DNA from: Actinomycetota bacterium
GTDB taxonomy: Bacteria; Actinomycetota; Humimicrobiia; Humimicrobiales; Humimicrobiaceae
Assembly: GCA_018894445.1 (NCBI GenBank)
Contig: JAHIPJ010000025.1
Span: forward strand, 1 to 12,165
DNA: 12,165 nt
Direction of reading: 5' to 3'
Under the pieces are notes generated by a model that did not search any database, had not been told where the DNA came from, and was given only the letters and a program-made list of their open reading frames with translations. This document shows, in pieces, positions 1 to 7,805 of this stretch. The stretch's first letter is position 1; every line of letters starts with the position of its first letter. Position numbers and translations under genes: made by a program.

Positions 1-575
1 TCTTCAGTAAATTCAATTTTCCTGAGTAAAAATTCATCTAAAATTATTCCATTTTTTTCAAATACGGGTCTTAAAGTCTCACTTATCTCATCCTGAACAT
101 CGAATACCTGTTCTGAGTAAAGCTGAGCAGCAGTATATTTTTTAGGTATATTCCTGGATAAAGATCTTGCCTCCGTTTTAACCACTTTTTCTACAAGATT
201 ATCCATGGTACCAATATTATTCAATATCCATTCAGCTTGTTTAGCGTCAATAGAAAACCTGATGGTATACTTTAATTGTATCTGCTGTCCGTCTAAAGAA
301 GTTGTATCAACCGTAAAATCAGGATAATTAGACCGGCTGGTTTCCGGGAAATCACTTGTTTCGTAAGTTACCTGCCTGGTGGAATAGTTTACCGTATTCT
401 GGATAAATGGTGCTTTTATATGTAATCCAGGAGTAAAGGTGACCCCCACAGTTCTACCAAACTGGGTAAGCACCCTTACATTCCCAGCCTGGACTATAAT
501 AAAAATGTTTAAAACCAGTATTAATACTACAATTAATACCACTGCCCCGATAATTATTTTAGGAGCAAACTTCAT
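1..575 (-). CDS. SPFH/prohibitin (HflC-like) membrane-anchored protein, 3' end beyond window
   Basis: This partial gene gives 191 codons before it runs off the left edge. The protein opens with a short basic start (MKFAPK) and one long hydrophobic segment at about residues 7-28. The sequence after it is typical of the SPFH/band 7 domain, with a stretch reading NVRVLTQFGRTVG, then TPGLHIKAPFIQ, and further on KVVKTEARS. Such proteins form membrane-bound oligomeric scaffolds, often linked to FtsH-type proteolysis or membrane microdomains. The start is set by GGAGGT six bases upstream of the ATG. The missing C-terminus would normally be coiled coil. I cannot tell HflC, HflK and prohibitin-like subfamilies apart from this part alone. 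The RAM-domain gene lies 104 bp upstream on the same strand, so co-transcription is possible but unproven. Confidence 0.85.
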   Translation of the reverse strand, partial: MKFAPKIIIGAVVLIVVLILVLNIFIIVQAGNVRVLTQFGRTVGVTFTPGLHIKAPFIQNTVNYSTRQVTYETSDFPETSRSNYPDFTVDTTSLDGQQIQLKYTIRFSIDAKQAEWILNNIGTMDNLVEKVVKTEARSLSRNIPKKYTAAQLYSEQVFDVQDEISETLRPVFEKNGIILDEFLLRKIEFTE

Positions 576-581
576 TTTTAT

Positions 582-587
582 ACCTCC
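582..587 (-). promoter_or_regulatory. Shine-Dalgarno of the SPFH gene
   Basis: GGAGGT lies six bases upstream of the ATG at 575 and fixes the start of the partial SPFH gene. Confidence 0.8.
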
Positions 588-679
588 ATATTAATTTTTT
601 TTATTTTACCCTTTATTACAACCTTAAAACATACTACCATACATTAAAAAATTACAAAATTATTTTACTTATAGAAATT

Positions 680-916
680 CTATATTGGTTCTATCACTAC
701 ACAAGTCGTGGTGTCCTTAACACCTTTTAAATTCTGGATTTTTGAAATTACTGTTCTCCCCAATGTATCCAAATCCGCACTTTCAATAAATATAATGAGG
801 TCATATGGGCCTATTACGGTATTTGCAGATTTTACACCTTTTATTTTTAAAATTTTAGTGTAAACTTCACTTTGCTCACCAAGTTCAGATTTCATTAATA
901 TATATGCCTCTATCAT
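680..916 (-). CDS. Stand-alone Lrp/AsnC-type ligand-binding (RAM) domain protein, 78 aa
   Basis: The product matches the C-terminal effector-binding domain of Lrp/AsnC regulators (an alpha/beta ACT-like fold) but has no DNA-binding helix-turn-helix. Visible family features are the opening strand EAYILMK, the KILKIKGVKSANTVIGPYDLIIFIE core with its conserved G-YD, and a closing strand TTTCVVIEPI. Single-domain proteins of this kind usually form dimers or larger rings. They are thought to bind amino acids or modulate full-length Lrp proteins, but no ligand can be read from the sequence. I chose the ATG at 916 over the upstream ATG at 946, because AAAGGAGGAG sits six bases before it and the extra 10 residues do not look like the family. 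The gene lies 158 bp downstream of lipA. Confidence 0.85.
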   Translation of the reverse strand: MIEAYILMKSELGEQSEVYTKILKIKGVKSANTVIGPYDLIIFIESADLDTLGRTVISKIQNLKGVKDTTTCVVIEPI

Positions 917-922
917 TCTATT

Positions 923-932
923 CTCCTCCTTT
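923..932 (-). promoter_or_regulatory. Strong Shine-Dalgarno deciding the RAM-domain gene start
   Basis: AAAGGAGGAG is separated by six bases (AATAGA) from the ATG at 916. It lies inside the longer reading frame that would start at 946, which argues for the shorter product. Confidence 0.85.
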
Positions 933-1012
933 ATTTCAAAAAACAAAAAAATATATCACCAATTAAATCTTTTTTCTACAAAACAAAAATGCATAAATAT
1001 TTATCTTCTGGC

Positions 1013-1048
1013 AGAATACATAATGTTTGGCAACATTCAGTAGATTCT
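1013..1048 (-). repeat. Interrupted inverted repeat between lipA and the RAM-domain gene
   Basis: An inner perfect stem AATGTT/AACATT with a 4-base loop is enclosed by an outer AGAAT/ATTCT stem across a small internal loop. No T tract follows on the minus strand, so it does not look like a standard terminator. It could be an operator or an mRNA processing hairpin. The pairing is seen in the sequence, but any function is a guess. Confidence 0.3.
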
Positions 1049-1074
1049 TATAATTAAGCTATTTACAATTTAAA

Positions 1075-1953
1075 TCATAAATTATTATTTTTTTTATTTA
1101 AAATTTCGTCCAATATAATACCCCCGCCATAAGAAGATCTTACAAATATCCCGCTGGCTACGGCTTTAAAATTAAAATCCTCTGCTAGTTCTTTTATGCT
1201 TTTAAATTCTTCAGGTCTATAATATTTCTTTACCTGAAGATTTGACCCCGAAGGTCTAAGATATTGGCCTATGGTAACAATATCACAATCTACCTCTTTT
1301 AAGTCTGATAGTAATTCCACTATTTCTTTCCTGCCCTCTCCCAAACCCAGCATAAATCCTGATTTTGTATAAATATCTGGCTTTAATGATTTAGCTGATT
1401 TTAATATATTAAGTGAAGTTTCATAATCTGCATATTTTCTAACTTTACTAAAATTTTTTTTAACCGTCTCAATATTATGATTCAATACATCCAGGTCCTC
1501 CGCAAGAAGGATTTCCAGATTATTAACATTTCCTTTAAAATCAGGGATCAGGCACTCTATTCTTAACTCCAAATTTAGCCTGTTTATTTCACTTACAGTC
1601 TTTGCAAAATGAGAAACCCCGCCATCGGGCAGATCATCCCTGGTTACCGAAGTAATAACTACATATTTCAATCCCATTTCTTTTACCGCATTTGCAACCC
1701 TGGAAGGTTCATCCTCATCTAATATTTCAGGTTTCCCGGATTTTATACCACAAAAACCGCAATTCCGGGTGCAGATATTTCCCATTAGCATAAAGGTTGC
1801 AGTTTTTTTACCAAAACATTCAAAAATGTTTGGGCACTTCGCGCTCTGGCAAACAGTATTTAGATGTGAACTGTAAATGAGGTTTCTGACCCGATTAATA
1901 TTCAAACTATTTAGGCTGACCTTTCTCTTAAGCCAATCTGGTTTTCTATTCAA
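1075..1953 (-). CDS. lipA: Lipoyl synthase LipA (radical SAM, 292 aa)
   Basis: LipA inserts two sulfur atoms into protein-bound octanoyl chains to make lipoyl groups on 2-oxoacid dehydrogenases or the glycine cleavage H protein. Both iron-sulfur motifs are present. The auxiliary cluster motif CX4CX5C has C35, C40 and C46, and the radical SAM motif CX3CX2C has C61, C65 and C68 (CTRNCGFC). The C-terminal RSSY, whose first serine ligates the auxiliary cluster, is at about residues 271-274. Length is normal for the family. The start is TTG at 1953, giving MNRKPDWLK as in other LipA proteins. It overlaps the end of parB by 8 nt, so translation is probably coupled. No lipB or lipM partner is visible here. 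Identification is very secure, but its position at the end of a parAB unit is unusual. Confidence 0.96.
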   Translation of the reverse strand: MNRKPDWLKRKVSLNSLNINRVRNLIYSSHLNTVCQSAKCPNIFECFGKKTATFMLMGNICTRNCGFCGIKSGKPEILDEDEPSRVANAVKEMGLKYVVITSVTRDDLPDGGVSHFAKTVSEINRLNLELRIECLIPDFKGNVNNLEILLAEDLDVLNHNIETVKKNFSKVRKYADYETSLNILKSAKSLKPDIYTKSGFMLGLGEGRKEIVELLSDLKEVDCDIVTIGQYLRPSGSNLQVKKYYRPEEFKSIKELAEDFNFKAVASGIFVRSSYGGGIILDEILNKKNNNL

Positions 1954-2806
1954 CTATTTTACCTACTATTCTTTCCAAATCTCTTATGGAGCCAAATTCT
2001 ATTACGATCTTTCCCTTTTTTCTGCCCATTGTTATTTTCACAGGAGCACTAAGATACTCGGACATTCTCTGGGATATTTCCGGAAGTTTGCTGAACTGTA
2101 GGACTTTTTTAGCTTCTTTGTCTCCAGCAGGCTCTCTCTTCTTACTTGCTATTCTTTCCACATCCCTTACGCTCAGCCCATCTTTAACAATAAGGTTTGC
2201 AATTTTTACCCTTTCTTCTTTTCCTTCTATTGCAAGTATTGACCTGGCGTGTCCCTCGCTTATTTTTTCTTCATCTATCAATTTTTGAACTTCCGGGGGA
2301 AGGGAAAGCAGCCTTAGCGAGTTGGTTATTGATACCCTACTTTTGCCAATCCTTTTTGAAAGCTGTTCATGGGTAATTTTAAATTCATCTATGAGTTGTT
2401 TAAATGTATAAGCCTTTTCCATGGGTCCTAAATCATCTCTATGAAGATTTTCAATAAGAGCCATTTCCAGTGAAGATCTGTCGTCAACATCCTTAACCAC
2501 AATAGAGGGGATGGTATTAATACCAATTTTTTTAATAGCCCTATACCTTCTTTCGCCAGTAACAATTTCATACTTTTCTTCCCCATCCAGTCTTCTGACC
2601 ACTATGGGCTGAATAACTCCAAATTCCTTTATTGATTCAGCAAGCCCGGCCAGTGACTCCTCATTAAATCTGTTCCTCGGCTGATTTTTGTTTGGAATAA
2701 TTTTATCTAATGGCAACTCAACAATTGCATTTGATTCACTTTCAGAAGGCCTGTCTATGCTTGGAATTAATGCGCCAAGCCCTCTACCTAAACCTCTTCT
2801 AGCCAT
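1946..2806 (-). CDS. parB: Chromosome partitioning protein ParB/Spo0J (286 aa)
   Basis: ParB binds parS centromere sites, spreads as a CTP-dependent sliding clamp, loads SMC and stimulates the ParA ATPase. The N-terminus MARRGLGRGLGALIP is the typical ParA-interacting tail. The CTP-binding/catalytic motifs GERRYRA (84-90) and ENLHRDDL (119-126) are intact. A helix-turn-helix follows at about 145-167 (HEQLSKRIGKSRVSITNSL), and the C-terminal dimerisation region is present. Length is standard. The ATG lies inside the last codons of parA (8-nt overlap), and the 3' end overlaps lipA by 8 nt. Two perfect parS sites lie in the same window at 6340-6355 and 7806-7821, consistent with this being the chromosomal system. 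Confidence 0.97.
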   Translation of the reverse strand: MARRGLGRGLGALIPSIDRPSESESNAIVELPLDKIIPNKNQPRNRFNEESLAGLAESIKEFGVIQPIVVRRLDGEEKYEIVTGERRYRAIKKIGINTIPSIVVKDVDDRSSLEMALIENLHRDDLGPMEKAYTFKQLIDEFKITHEQLSKRIGKSRVSITNSLRLLSLPPEVQKLIDEEKISEGHARSILAIEGKEERVKIANLIVKDGLSVRDVERIASKKREPAGDKEAKKVLQFSKLPEISQRMSEYLSAPVKITMGRKKGKIVIEFGSIRDLERIVGKIVE

Positions 2807-3623
2807 TATCTATCACTTCCTTTGTAAAATTACTGTAAGCTTCTGCTCCCTTACAATCAGGATCATACTCCATTATAGGTTTACCATAACTTGGTGCTTC
2901 ACTGAGCCTTACATTTCTAGGAATAATCGTTTTGTATACTTTTTCTGAAAAATAATTTCTAACTTCCTCAATTACCTGCCCGGCCAGCTTTATCCTTGGA
3001 TCATACATGGTCATTATGGCTCCTTTTATTTTCAATTCATCATTTAGATTCTTTTTAACCAGGTTTATGGTACTTAAAAGCTGACCAAGCCCTTCTAGAG
3101 CATAGTATTCACATTGTATTGGTATAATAACTTCCTTTGCTGCTGTCAGCGCATTAATGGTTAAAAGCCCCAGTGACGGGGGGCAGTCAATCAAAATAAA
3201 ATCATAATCCTTTTCAATTTTACTTACTGCTTCCTTTAATCTAAACTCTCTTTTAAAACTTAAAACTAATTCTACTTCTGCTCCAGCAAGCTGTACGGAA
3301 GATGGAAGAATCTTGAGGTTTTTATATGAAGTATCTAATATTATTTCATCGGGTTCCCTGTCATTGATAAGGATATCATAAATTGACTGCTTAACATCCA
3401 TCGGATTTTTACCCAGTCCGCTTGTTGAATTACTTTGCGGGTCAAGATCTATAAGTAATGTTCTATAACCATAAGAGCTTAAATAAGCTGAAACATTTAC
3501 TGCGGTGGTGCTTTTCCCTACTCCTCCCTTTTGGTTTGTAATTGCAATTATCCTTTCCAGATGTTTTTTGTTGGAAAATTCACCAGTTTTCTTATTTTTA
3601 AGTATCATATCTAAAAACTTCAT
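2799..3623 (-). CDS. parA: Chromosome partitioning ATPase ParA/Soj (274 aa)
   Basis: This is a deviant Walker-A P-loop ATPase that works with ParB in origin segregation and, in Soj relatives, in control of DnaA. The Walker A motif KGGVGKST is at residues 32-39, with both lysines of the deviant motif. The A' motif LLIDLDPQ is at 56-63, and Walker B FILIDCPPS is at about 142-150. Length and domain order fit Soj, except for an N-terminal extension of about 20 residues before IIAITNQKGG. The ATG at 3623 has a possible GAGGAG ribosome site about 15 bases upstream, which is rather far. An alternative ATG at 3608 has none. The gene follows rsmG after 73 bp, which may contain its own promoter, though I see no convincing one. 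Confidence 0.96.
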   Translation of the reverse strand: MKFLDMILKNKKTGEFSNKKHLERIIAITNQKGGVGKSTTAVNVSAYLSSYGYRTLLIDLDPQSNSTSGLGKNPMDVKQSIYDILINDREPDEIILDTSYKNLKILPSSVQLAGAEVELVLSFKREFRLKEAVSKIEKDYDFILIDCPPSLGLLTINALTAAKEVIIPIQCEYYALEGLGQLLSTINLVKKNLNDELKIKGAIMTMYDPRIKLAGQVIEEVRNYFSEKVYKTIIPRNVRLSEAPSYGKPIMEYDPDCKGAEAYSNFTKEVIDNG

Positions 3624-3696
3624 TTATTAAACTGCTTCACTCCTCATTTATACATTTAATCTATTGCACATTAGCATATATTAAACAGTGTCTCTC

Positions 3697-4428
3697 TTAC
3701 AGAGGTTGGGTTTTTATTTTCTTGAAATTCCGGGGGTATATATCCGGAGACTTTTTCGCCTTTTTGATTATTAGAAAAGCCCTGTACTCATCCAGATATG
3801 GAACCTTGACTTCTAACAAATTATCTACCTTCCCCCCTAACTTTGAAATAACTTCCCTATGGGCCGCCAGTTCATTAAATATTTTTTTACTCTTATAGAA
3901 TATAATTTTACCATTTATTCTGCAAAATGGAATTATTAATTCACTAAGGATATTAAAACTTGCGACAGCTCTTGCTAAAACAATATCAAAATTTTCCCTG
4001 TATAAATTTTCTTTTGCCAGCTCTTCGGCTCTTCCTCTAATTATCCTGATATTTTCTAGTTTTAGCTCTTTAACCAATAAATTTAAGAAATTAATTTTCT
4101 TTAATGTTTTATCCAGCAGGTAAAATAATTTATCACTTAAAAAAATAGAAAGCATTACCCCGGGTAATCCTGCACCTGTTCCCACATCGAGTACTTTTTC
4201 TACATTACCTGTATTATAGAAAAGATATTTTTTATATTTCAATATTGAAATAGAGTCCAGGATGTGCCTTATAAGTATCCCCTCCTTATCCTTCGTGCCA
4301 ATAAGATTAAATTCCTTATTATGCTTATAAACTAAATTCAGATACTCTTTTACAAGACTCAACTGAGCTTTAGAAAAATTAATACCAAGTTCTTTTAGCG
4401 ATAATTTTAAAATGTTATCAATATCCAA
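3697..4428 (-). CDS. rsmG: 16S rRNA (guanine-N7) methyltransferase RsmG/GidB (243 aa)
   Basis: RsmG uses SAM to methylate N7 of G527 (E. coli numbering) in 16S rRNA. The substrate-orienting HILDS is at about residues 55-59, the SAM-binding loop VLDVGTGAGLPG is at 79-90, and the C-terminal YPR...KTQPL signature is present. Length is typical. The start is TTG at 4428, with AAGGA seven bases upstream inside the last codons of mnmG. The two genes are separated by only 2 nt, which suggests translational coupling. The mnmG-rsmG pairing is the common arrangement near bacterial origins. Confidence 0.96.
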   Translation of the reverse strand: MDIDNILKLSLKELGINFSKAQLSLVKEYLNLVYKHNKEFNLIGTKDKEGILIRHILDSISILKYKKYLFYNTGNVEKVLDVGTGAGLPGVMLSIFLSDKLFYLLDKTLKKINFLNLLVKELKLENIRIIRGRAEELAKENLYRENFDIVLARAVASFNILSELIIPFCRINGKIIFYKSKKIFNELAAHREVISKLGGKVDNLLEVKVPYLDEYRAFLIIKKAKKSPDIYPRNFKKIKTQPL

Positions 4429-4430
4429 AT

Positions 4431-6299
4431 TTAAATCCTTGCTTTTAATTTCCCTTTTAGGTTCAACATGAGTATTGATATATCTGCAGGCGATATCCCC
4501 GCAATTCTTGAAGCCTGCCCCAGGGTATTCGGTTTAATTTTTGTAAGCTTCTCTTGTGCTTCATAAGTCAGCCCAACTATTTTAAAATAGTTTAAATCCC
4601 GGGTAAGATAATATTTTTCCAGGCTCTCTAATTTCTTAATTTCGCTTAATTGCCTATTTATATAACCTTCATATTTTATTTTAATTTCTACCTGTTTTAA
4701 AATTATTCTATCATAATTATCTCTTTTATCACCGGTAAAATCTATTACATCAGAGATATTAACCTCGGGTCTTTTTAAAAGCTTGTATATGCTTAAAGGA
4801 GTGTCAATGGGTTTCGTACCCATTTTTTCCAGAATAATATTATTACCCCTGTCAGGATTTAAACTGCTGGCTTTCAGTTTAGATATTAATCTATCAATTT
4901 CTTTCTCTCTTTTGACTACCCTTTTATACTGCTCATTAGTTATGAGCCCAATATCATTTCCAAATTTACTTAATCTTATATCAGCATTATCAGAGCGCAA
5001 CACCAGTCTATATTCTGCTCTTGAAGTATACATCCTATAAGGCTCCATAAGATCTTTAGTAAGAAGGTCATCTATTAAAACTCCTATGTAACTATTATCC
5101 CTGGTTAGTATTAATGGCTGCTCATTCATTATTTTCAGTGCTGCATTTACTCCTGCAATAAAACCCTGAGCGGCTGCCTCCTCATACCCTGAAGTGCCAT
5201 TTATCTGACCTGCAAAATATAAATTCTCTATTATTTTTGATTCCAGAGTAAAATTCAATTGACTGGGAATTATATAGTCATATTCCACGGCGTAACCCGG
5301 TCTTATTATCCTTGCGTTTTCCAGTCCCTCTACAGTATTTATTATCTTCTGCTGTATTATCACAGGCATACTGGTAGTAAGCCCCTGGAGATACATTTCG
5401 TTAGTATAAGTACCCTCAGGCTCAATAAAAACCGGATGCCTTTTCTTTTCGGGGAAATTAATTACTTTTCTATCAATAGATGGGCAATGTCTTGGACCAT
5501 GTGTATTAACCATCCCGGACTTTATAGGAGATTGTTCTATGTTTTCTGCTATGATTTTGTGAGTTTTTTCATTAGTATAGGTCAAATGACACTCAATGCT
5601 CTGGTAAATCTTCTCCTCGTCCCAAAAAGAAAAGCTTAAGGGTTGCTTATCTCCATACTGCACCTCCGTTTTTGAAAAGTTTACTGTTCTTTTATCGACC
5701 CTTGGAGGAGTTGCTGTTTGAAATCTATTTATTTTGAAACCAAGACCGATTAAATTTTTTGTTAAATTTATTGCAGGATACTCACCCATACGCCCCGCTG
5801 GATAATCCTTTTCACCAATGATTATTCTTCCCCTTAAAAAAGTACCTGTGGTTATTATTACTGCTTTCCCACCAAATAATAGACCGCTTTCTATCCCTAC
5901 ACCAACTGCAGCACCATCCTTTACCAATATTTTATCCACTGTACCCTGCCTTAAAGTTAAATTTTTAGTATTCTCAAGGACTCTCTTCATTTCGATTTCA
6001 TACTCTTTTTTATCTATTTGAGCTCTGAGAGCCTGGACTGCTGGCCCTTTTCTTATGTTTAGAATTTTAATTTGTATTAGAGTTTTATTAGTAGTCTTTG
6101 CCATCTGTCCGCCAATTGCATCTATTTCTCTAACAAGCTGGCTTTTCCCCAATCCACCTATTGATGGGTTGCAGGGCATTAAAGCAATTTTATCCACATT
6201 AATGGTTAAAACTAGAGTTTTTAATCCTAATCTTGCTGATGCCAGGGCTGCTTCACAGCCCGCATGTCCGGCACCTACAACTATTACGTCATAATCCAT
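4431..6299 (-). CDS. mnmG: tRNA uridine-34 modification flavoprotein MnmG/GidA, canonical copy (622 aa)
   Basis: MnmG works with MnmE to install the aminomethyl or carboxymethylaminomethyl group on C5 of wobble uridine in certain tRNAs, using FAD and methylene-tetrahydrofolate. The FAD-binding GAGHAGCEAA begins at residue 10. The catalytically important cysteines are both present: C43 in MPCNPSIGG and C272 in RHCPSID. The TSRAEYRLVLRSDNADIRL block and the full C-terminal helical domain, with GISPADISILMLNLKGKL at the end, are intact. Length is normal. The ATG at 6299 has only a weak purine-rich ribosome site. A parS site lies 41 bp upstream. This is probably the functional MnmG of the organism, since the adjacent paralog lacks key residues. 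Confidence 0.97.
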   Translation of the reverse strand: MDYDVIVVGAGHAGCEAALASARLGLKTLVLTINVDKIALMPCNPSIGGLGKSQLVREIDAIGGQMAKTTNKTLIQIKILNIRKGPAVQALRAQIDKKEYEIEMKRVLENTKNLTLRQGTVDKILVKDGAAVGVGIESGLLFGGKAVIITTGTFLRGRIIIGEKDYPAGRMGEYPAINLTKNLIGLGFKINRFQTATPPRVDKRTVNFSKTEVQYGDKQPLSFSFWDEEKIYQSIECHLTYTNEKTHKIIAENIEQSPIKSGMVNTHGPRHCPSIDRKVINFPEKKRHPVFIEPEGTYTNEMYLQGLTTSMPVIIQQKIINTVEGLENARIIRPGYAVEYDYIIPSQLNFTLESKIIENLYFAGQINGTSGYEEAAAQGFIAGVNAALKIMNEQPLILTRDNSYIGVLIDDLLTKDLMEPYRMYTSRAEYRLVLRSDNADIRLSKFGNDIGLITNEQYKRVVKREKEIDRLISKLKASSLNPDRGNNIILEKMGTKPIDTPLSIYKLLKRPEVNISDVIDFTGDKRDNYDRIILKQVEIKIKYEGYINRQLSEIKKLESLEKYYLTRDLNYFKIVGLTYEAQEKLTKIKPNTLGQASRIAGISPADISILMLNLKGKLKARI

Positions 6300-6336
6300 A
6301 TTACTTTTACTTTCTTAACCTATCCAATAAATGATT

Positions 6337-7788
6337 TTATGTTTCACGTGAAACATTGATCCCTGTTTTTTTATATTTTTTTATGATTTTTATTGCCTTA
6401 TCTTTATTTCGTAATTTTTCTAAAAATTTTAGCATCCTTATATCAGCATTATCATGCCTGTGGTAAAAACTATATTCATTTCTAGAGACTAACATCCTGT
6501 ATGGTTCATTTACACCCTTAACTACCAAATCGCTAATAAGCACGCCTATGTATCCATCTTCTCTTCTTATAATAATACTATCAAGATTTTTTGACTTTCT
6601 AGAAGCATTTAATCCTGCAACTATTCCCTGCGCTGCAGATTCTTCGTAACCATTTGTTCCATTTATATGACCGGCAAAAAAAATCCCTTTAAATTTTTTA
6701 CTTTCCAGGTTACCGGTTAATTGAAAGGGCAATAAATAGTTATACTCTACACCATAGCCAGGCCTTGTTATTTCTGCATCCTTAAAACCTTTAATTTTTT
6801 TTAACATTCCAACCTGTATTTCTTCGGATAATGCAGTTTCAAGCCCCCTCAGGTATACTTCATTTGTATCCCTGCCTACTGGAAGTATAGAAATCATATA
6901 ACCTTTTTTATCTTCAACCTTTAAAACTTTATCCTCAACCGGAAAGCCGTCCTCTGCTGTTTCTGATTTAATTTGACAACTATTAACTTCTTTTTTATTT
7001 ATACTTTTTAAAATATATCTGGTACAGTCTTTACCAGCATTGGTTATATAACTATATAACTGGCTTCTCCCATCAAAATTATTTTCATATGAAAACATTT
7101 GAGGATGCCTGTCATATGATTGTTTTTCTAAAACTTTTACATTGATTGATTTTCTATCTATTAGAGGAGCGGTATAATTCTTTAACCTGCCAAATTTAAA
7201 ACCTAAATTTTCTAAACTAACCAGAAGCTTTTTGGAACATATCTCACCCTGTCTTCCTGCCTCAATTACATTTCCTCCCCAAAATATTTTTGCTCCCAGG
7301 AAAGTCCCTGTGCATATAACAATAGATTTGCAGCAGTAAGCAATTCCATCACTGGTATATAAATTATATTTCTTTCTGCTTCCTTCTATACCTACTACAA
7401 GCCCCTGCCTTAAATACAAATTATTCTGGTTCTCCAGGACTTCTTTCATTGATAAAAAATATCTCCTCTTATCAACCACAGCCTCCAGAGTTCCGATGGC
7501 TGGATCTTCTGTGCTGGTGGCTGTTCTTATATAAATATAATTTTTATCAATATTTCTGGAAATCTCTCCACCTAAAACATCTATCTCCCTTATAAGTTGT
7601 CCTCTTCCAAAACCACCAACTGCACTACTATATGGCATAAGAGCTATGCTATCCATATTTATTGATATAAGAAGTGTTCCTGCACCATTTCTTGCAGAGG
7701 CCAGGGCTGCTTCGCAGCCTGCATGCCCGGCACCTACAACTATTACATCAAAATTAAATTTTCCCTCATTTTTAATCATTTCAATCAC
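6337..7788 (-). CDS. Divergent, C-terminally short MnmG/GidA paralog (483 aa)
   Basis: This is a second MnmG-family flavoprotein between mnmE and the canonical mnmG. The FAD motif VVGAGHAGCEAALA is intact, as are TRPGYGVEYNYLLP, the FAGHINGTNGYEESAAQG block and a changed SRNEY...HDNADIRM block, so the FAD domain is probably folded. Both conserved cysteines are lost: MPCNPSIGG has become MPYSSAVGG (Y53) and HCPSID has become DGFPVE (G281). KGPAVQALRAQ has become EDPAIGTLEAV. The protein stops near residue 483, without the roughly 140-residue helical domain that contacts MnmE and tRNA. The reading frame is uninterrupted, which argues against simple decay. The last five residues VSRET are encoded by a parS site. 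The start is uncertain: GTG at 7788 or ATG at 7779, neither with a clear ribosome site. Its function is unknown; it could be regulatory, a partner of MnmG, or a different flavoenzyme. Confidence 0.85.
   Translation of the reverse strand: MIEMIKNEGKFNFDVIVVGAGHAGCEAALASARNGAGTLLISINMDSIALMPYSSAVGGFGRGQLIREIDVLGGEISRNIDKNYIYIRTATSTEDPAIGTLEAVVDKRRYFLSMKEVLENQNNLYLRQGLVVGIEGSRKKYNLYTSDGIAYCCKSIVICTGTFLGAKIFWGGNVIEAGRQGEICSKKLLVSLENLGFKFGRLKNYTAPLIDRKSINVKVLEKQSYDRHPQMFSYENNFDGRSQLYSYITNAGKDCTRYILKSINKKEVNSCQIKSETAEDGFPVEDKVLKVEDKKGYMISILPVGRDTNEVYLRGLETALSEEIQVGMLKKIKGFKDAEITRPGYGVEYNYLLPFQLTGNLESKKFKGIFFAGHINGTNGYEESAAQGIVAGLNASRKSKNLDSIIIRREDGYIGVLISDLVVKGVNEPYRMLVSRNEYSFYHRHDNADIRMLKFLEKLRNKDKAIKIIKKYKKTGINVSRET
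6340..6355. promoter_or_regulatory. parS centromere site 1
   Basis: TGTTTCACGTGAAACA is a perfect 16-bp palindrome identical to the consensus bound by ParB/Spo0J. It lies 41 bp upstream of mnmG and overlaps the last codons and stop region of the MnmG paralog. ParB is encoded about 3.5 kb away at 1946-2806. Confidence 0.93.
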
Positions 7789-7805
7789 TAAAGATTTTAT
7801 AATTT

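Noticed and set aside
1986..2288. Plus-strand open frame of 100 codons opposite parB
   Set aside because: It is antisense to conserved ParB sequence, has no ribosome binding site, and its hydrophobic composition is typical of reverse-complement shadows.
6190..6198. Perfect DnaA box TTATCCACA, with a near match at 5932-5940
   Set aside because: Both lie inside mnmG coding sequence, are isolated and show no cluster or AT-rich unwinding region, so they are probably chance matches.
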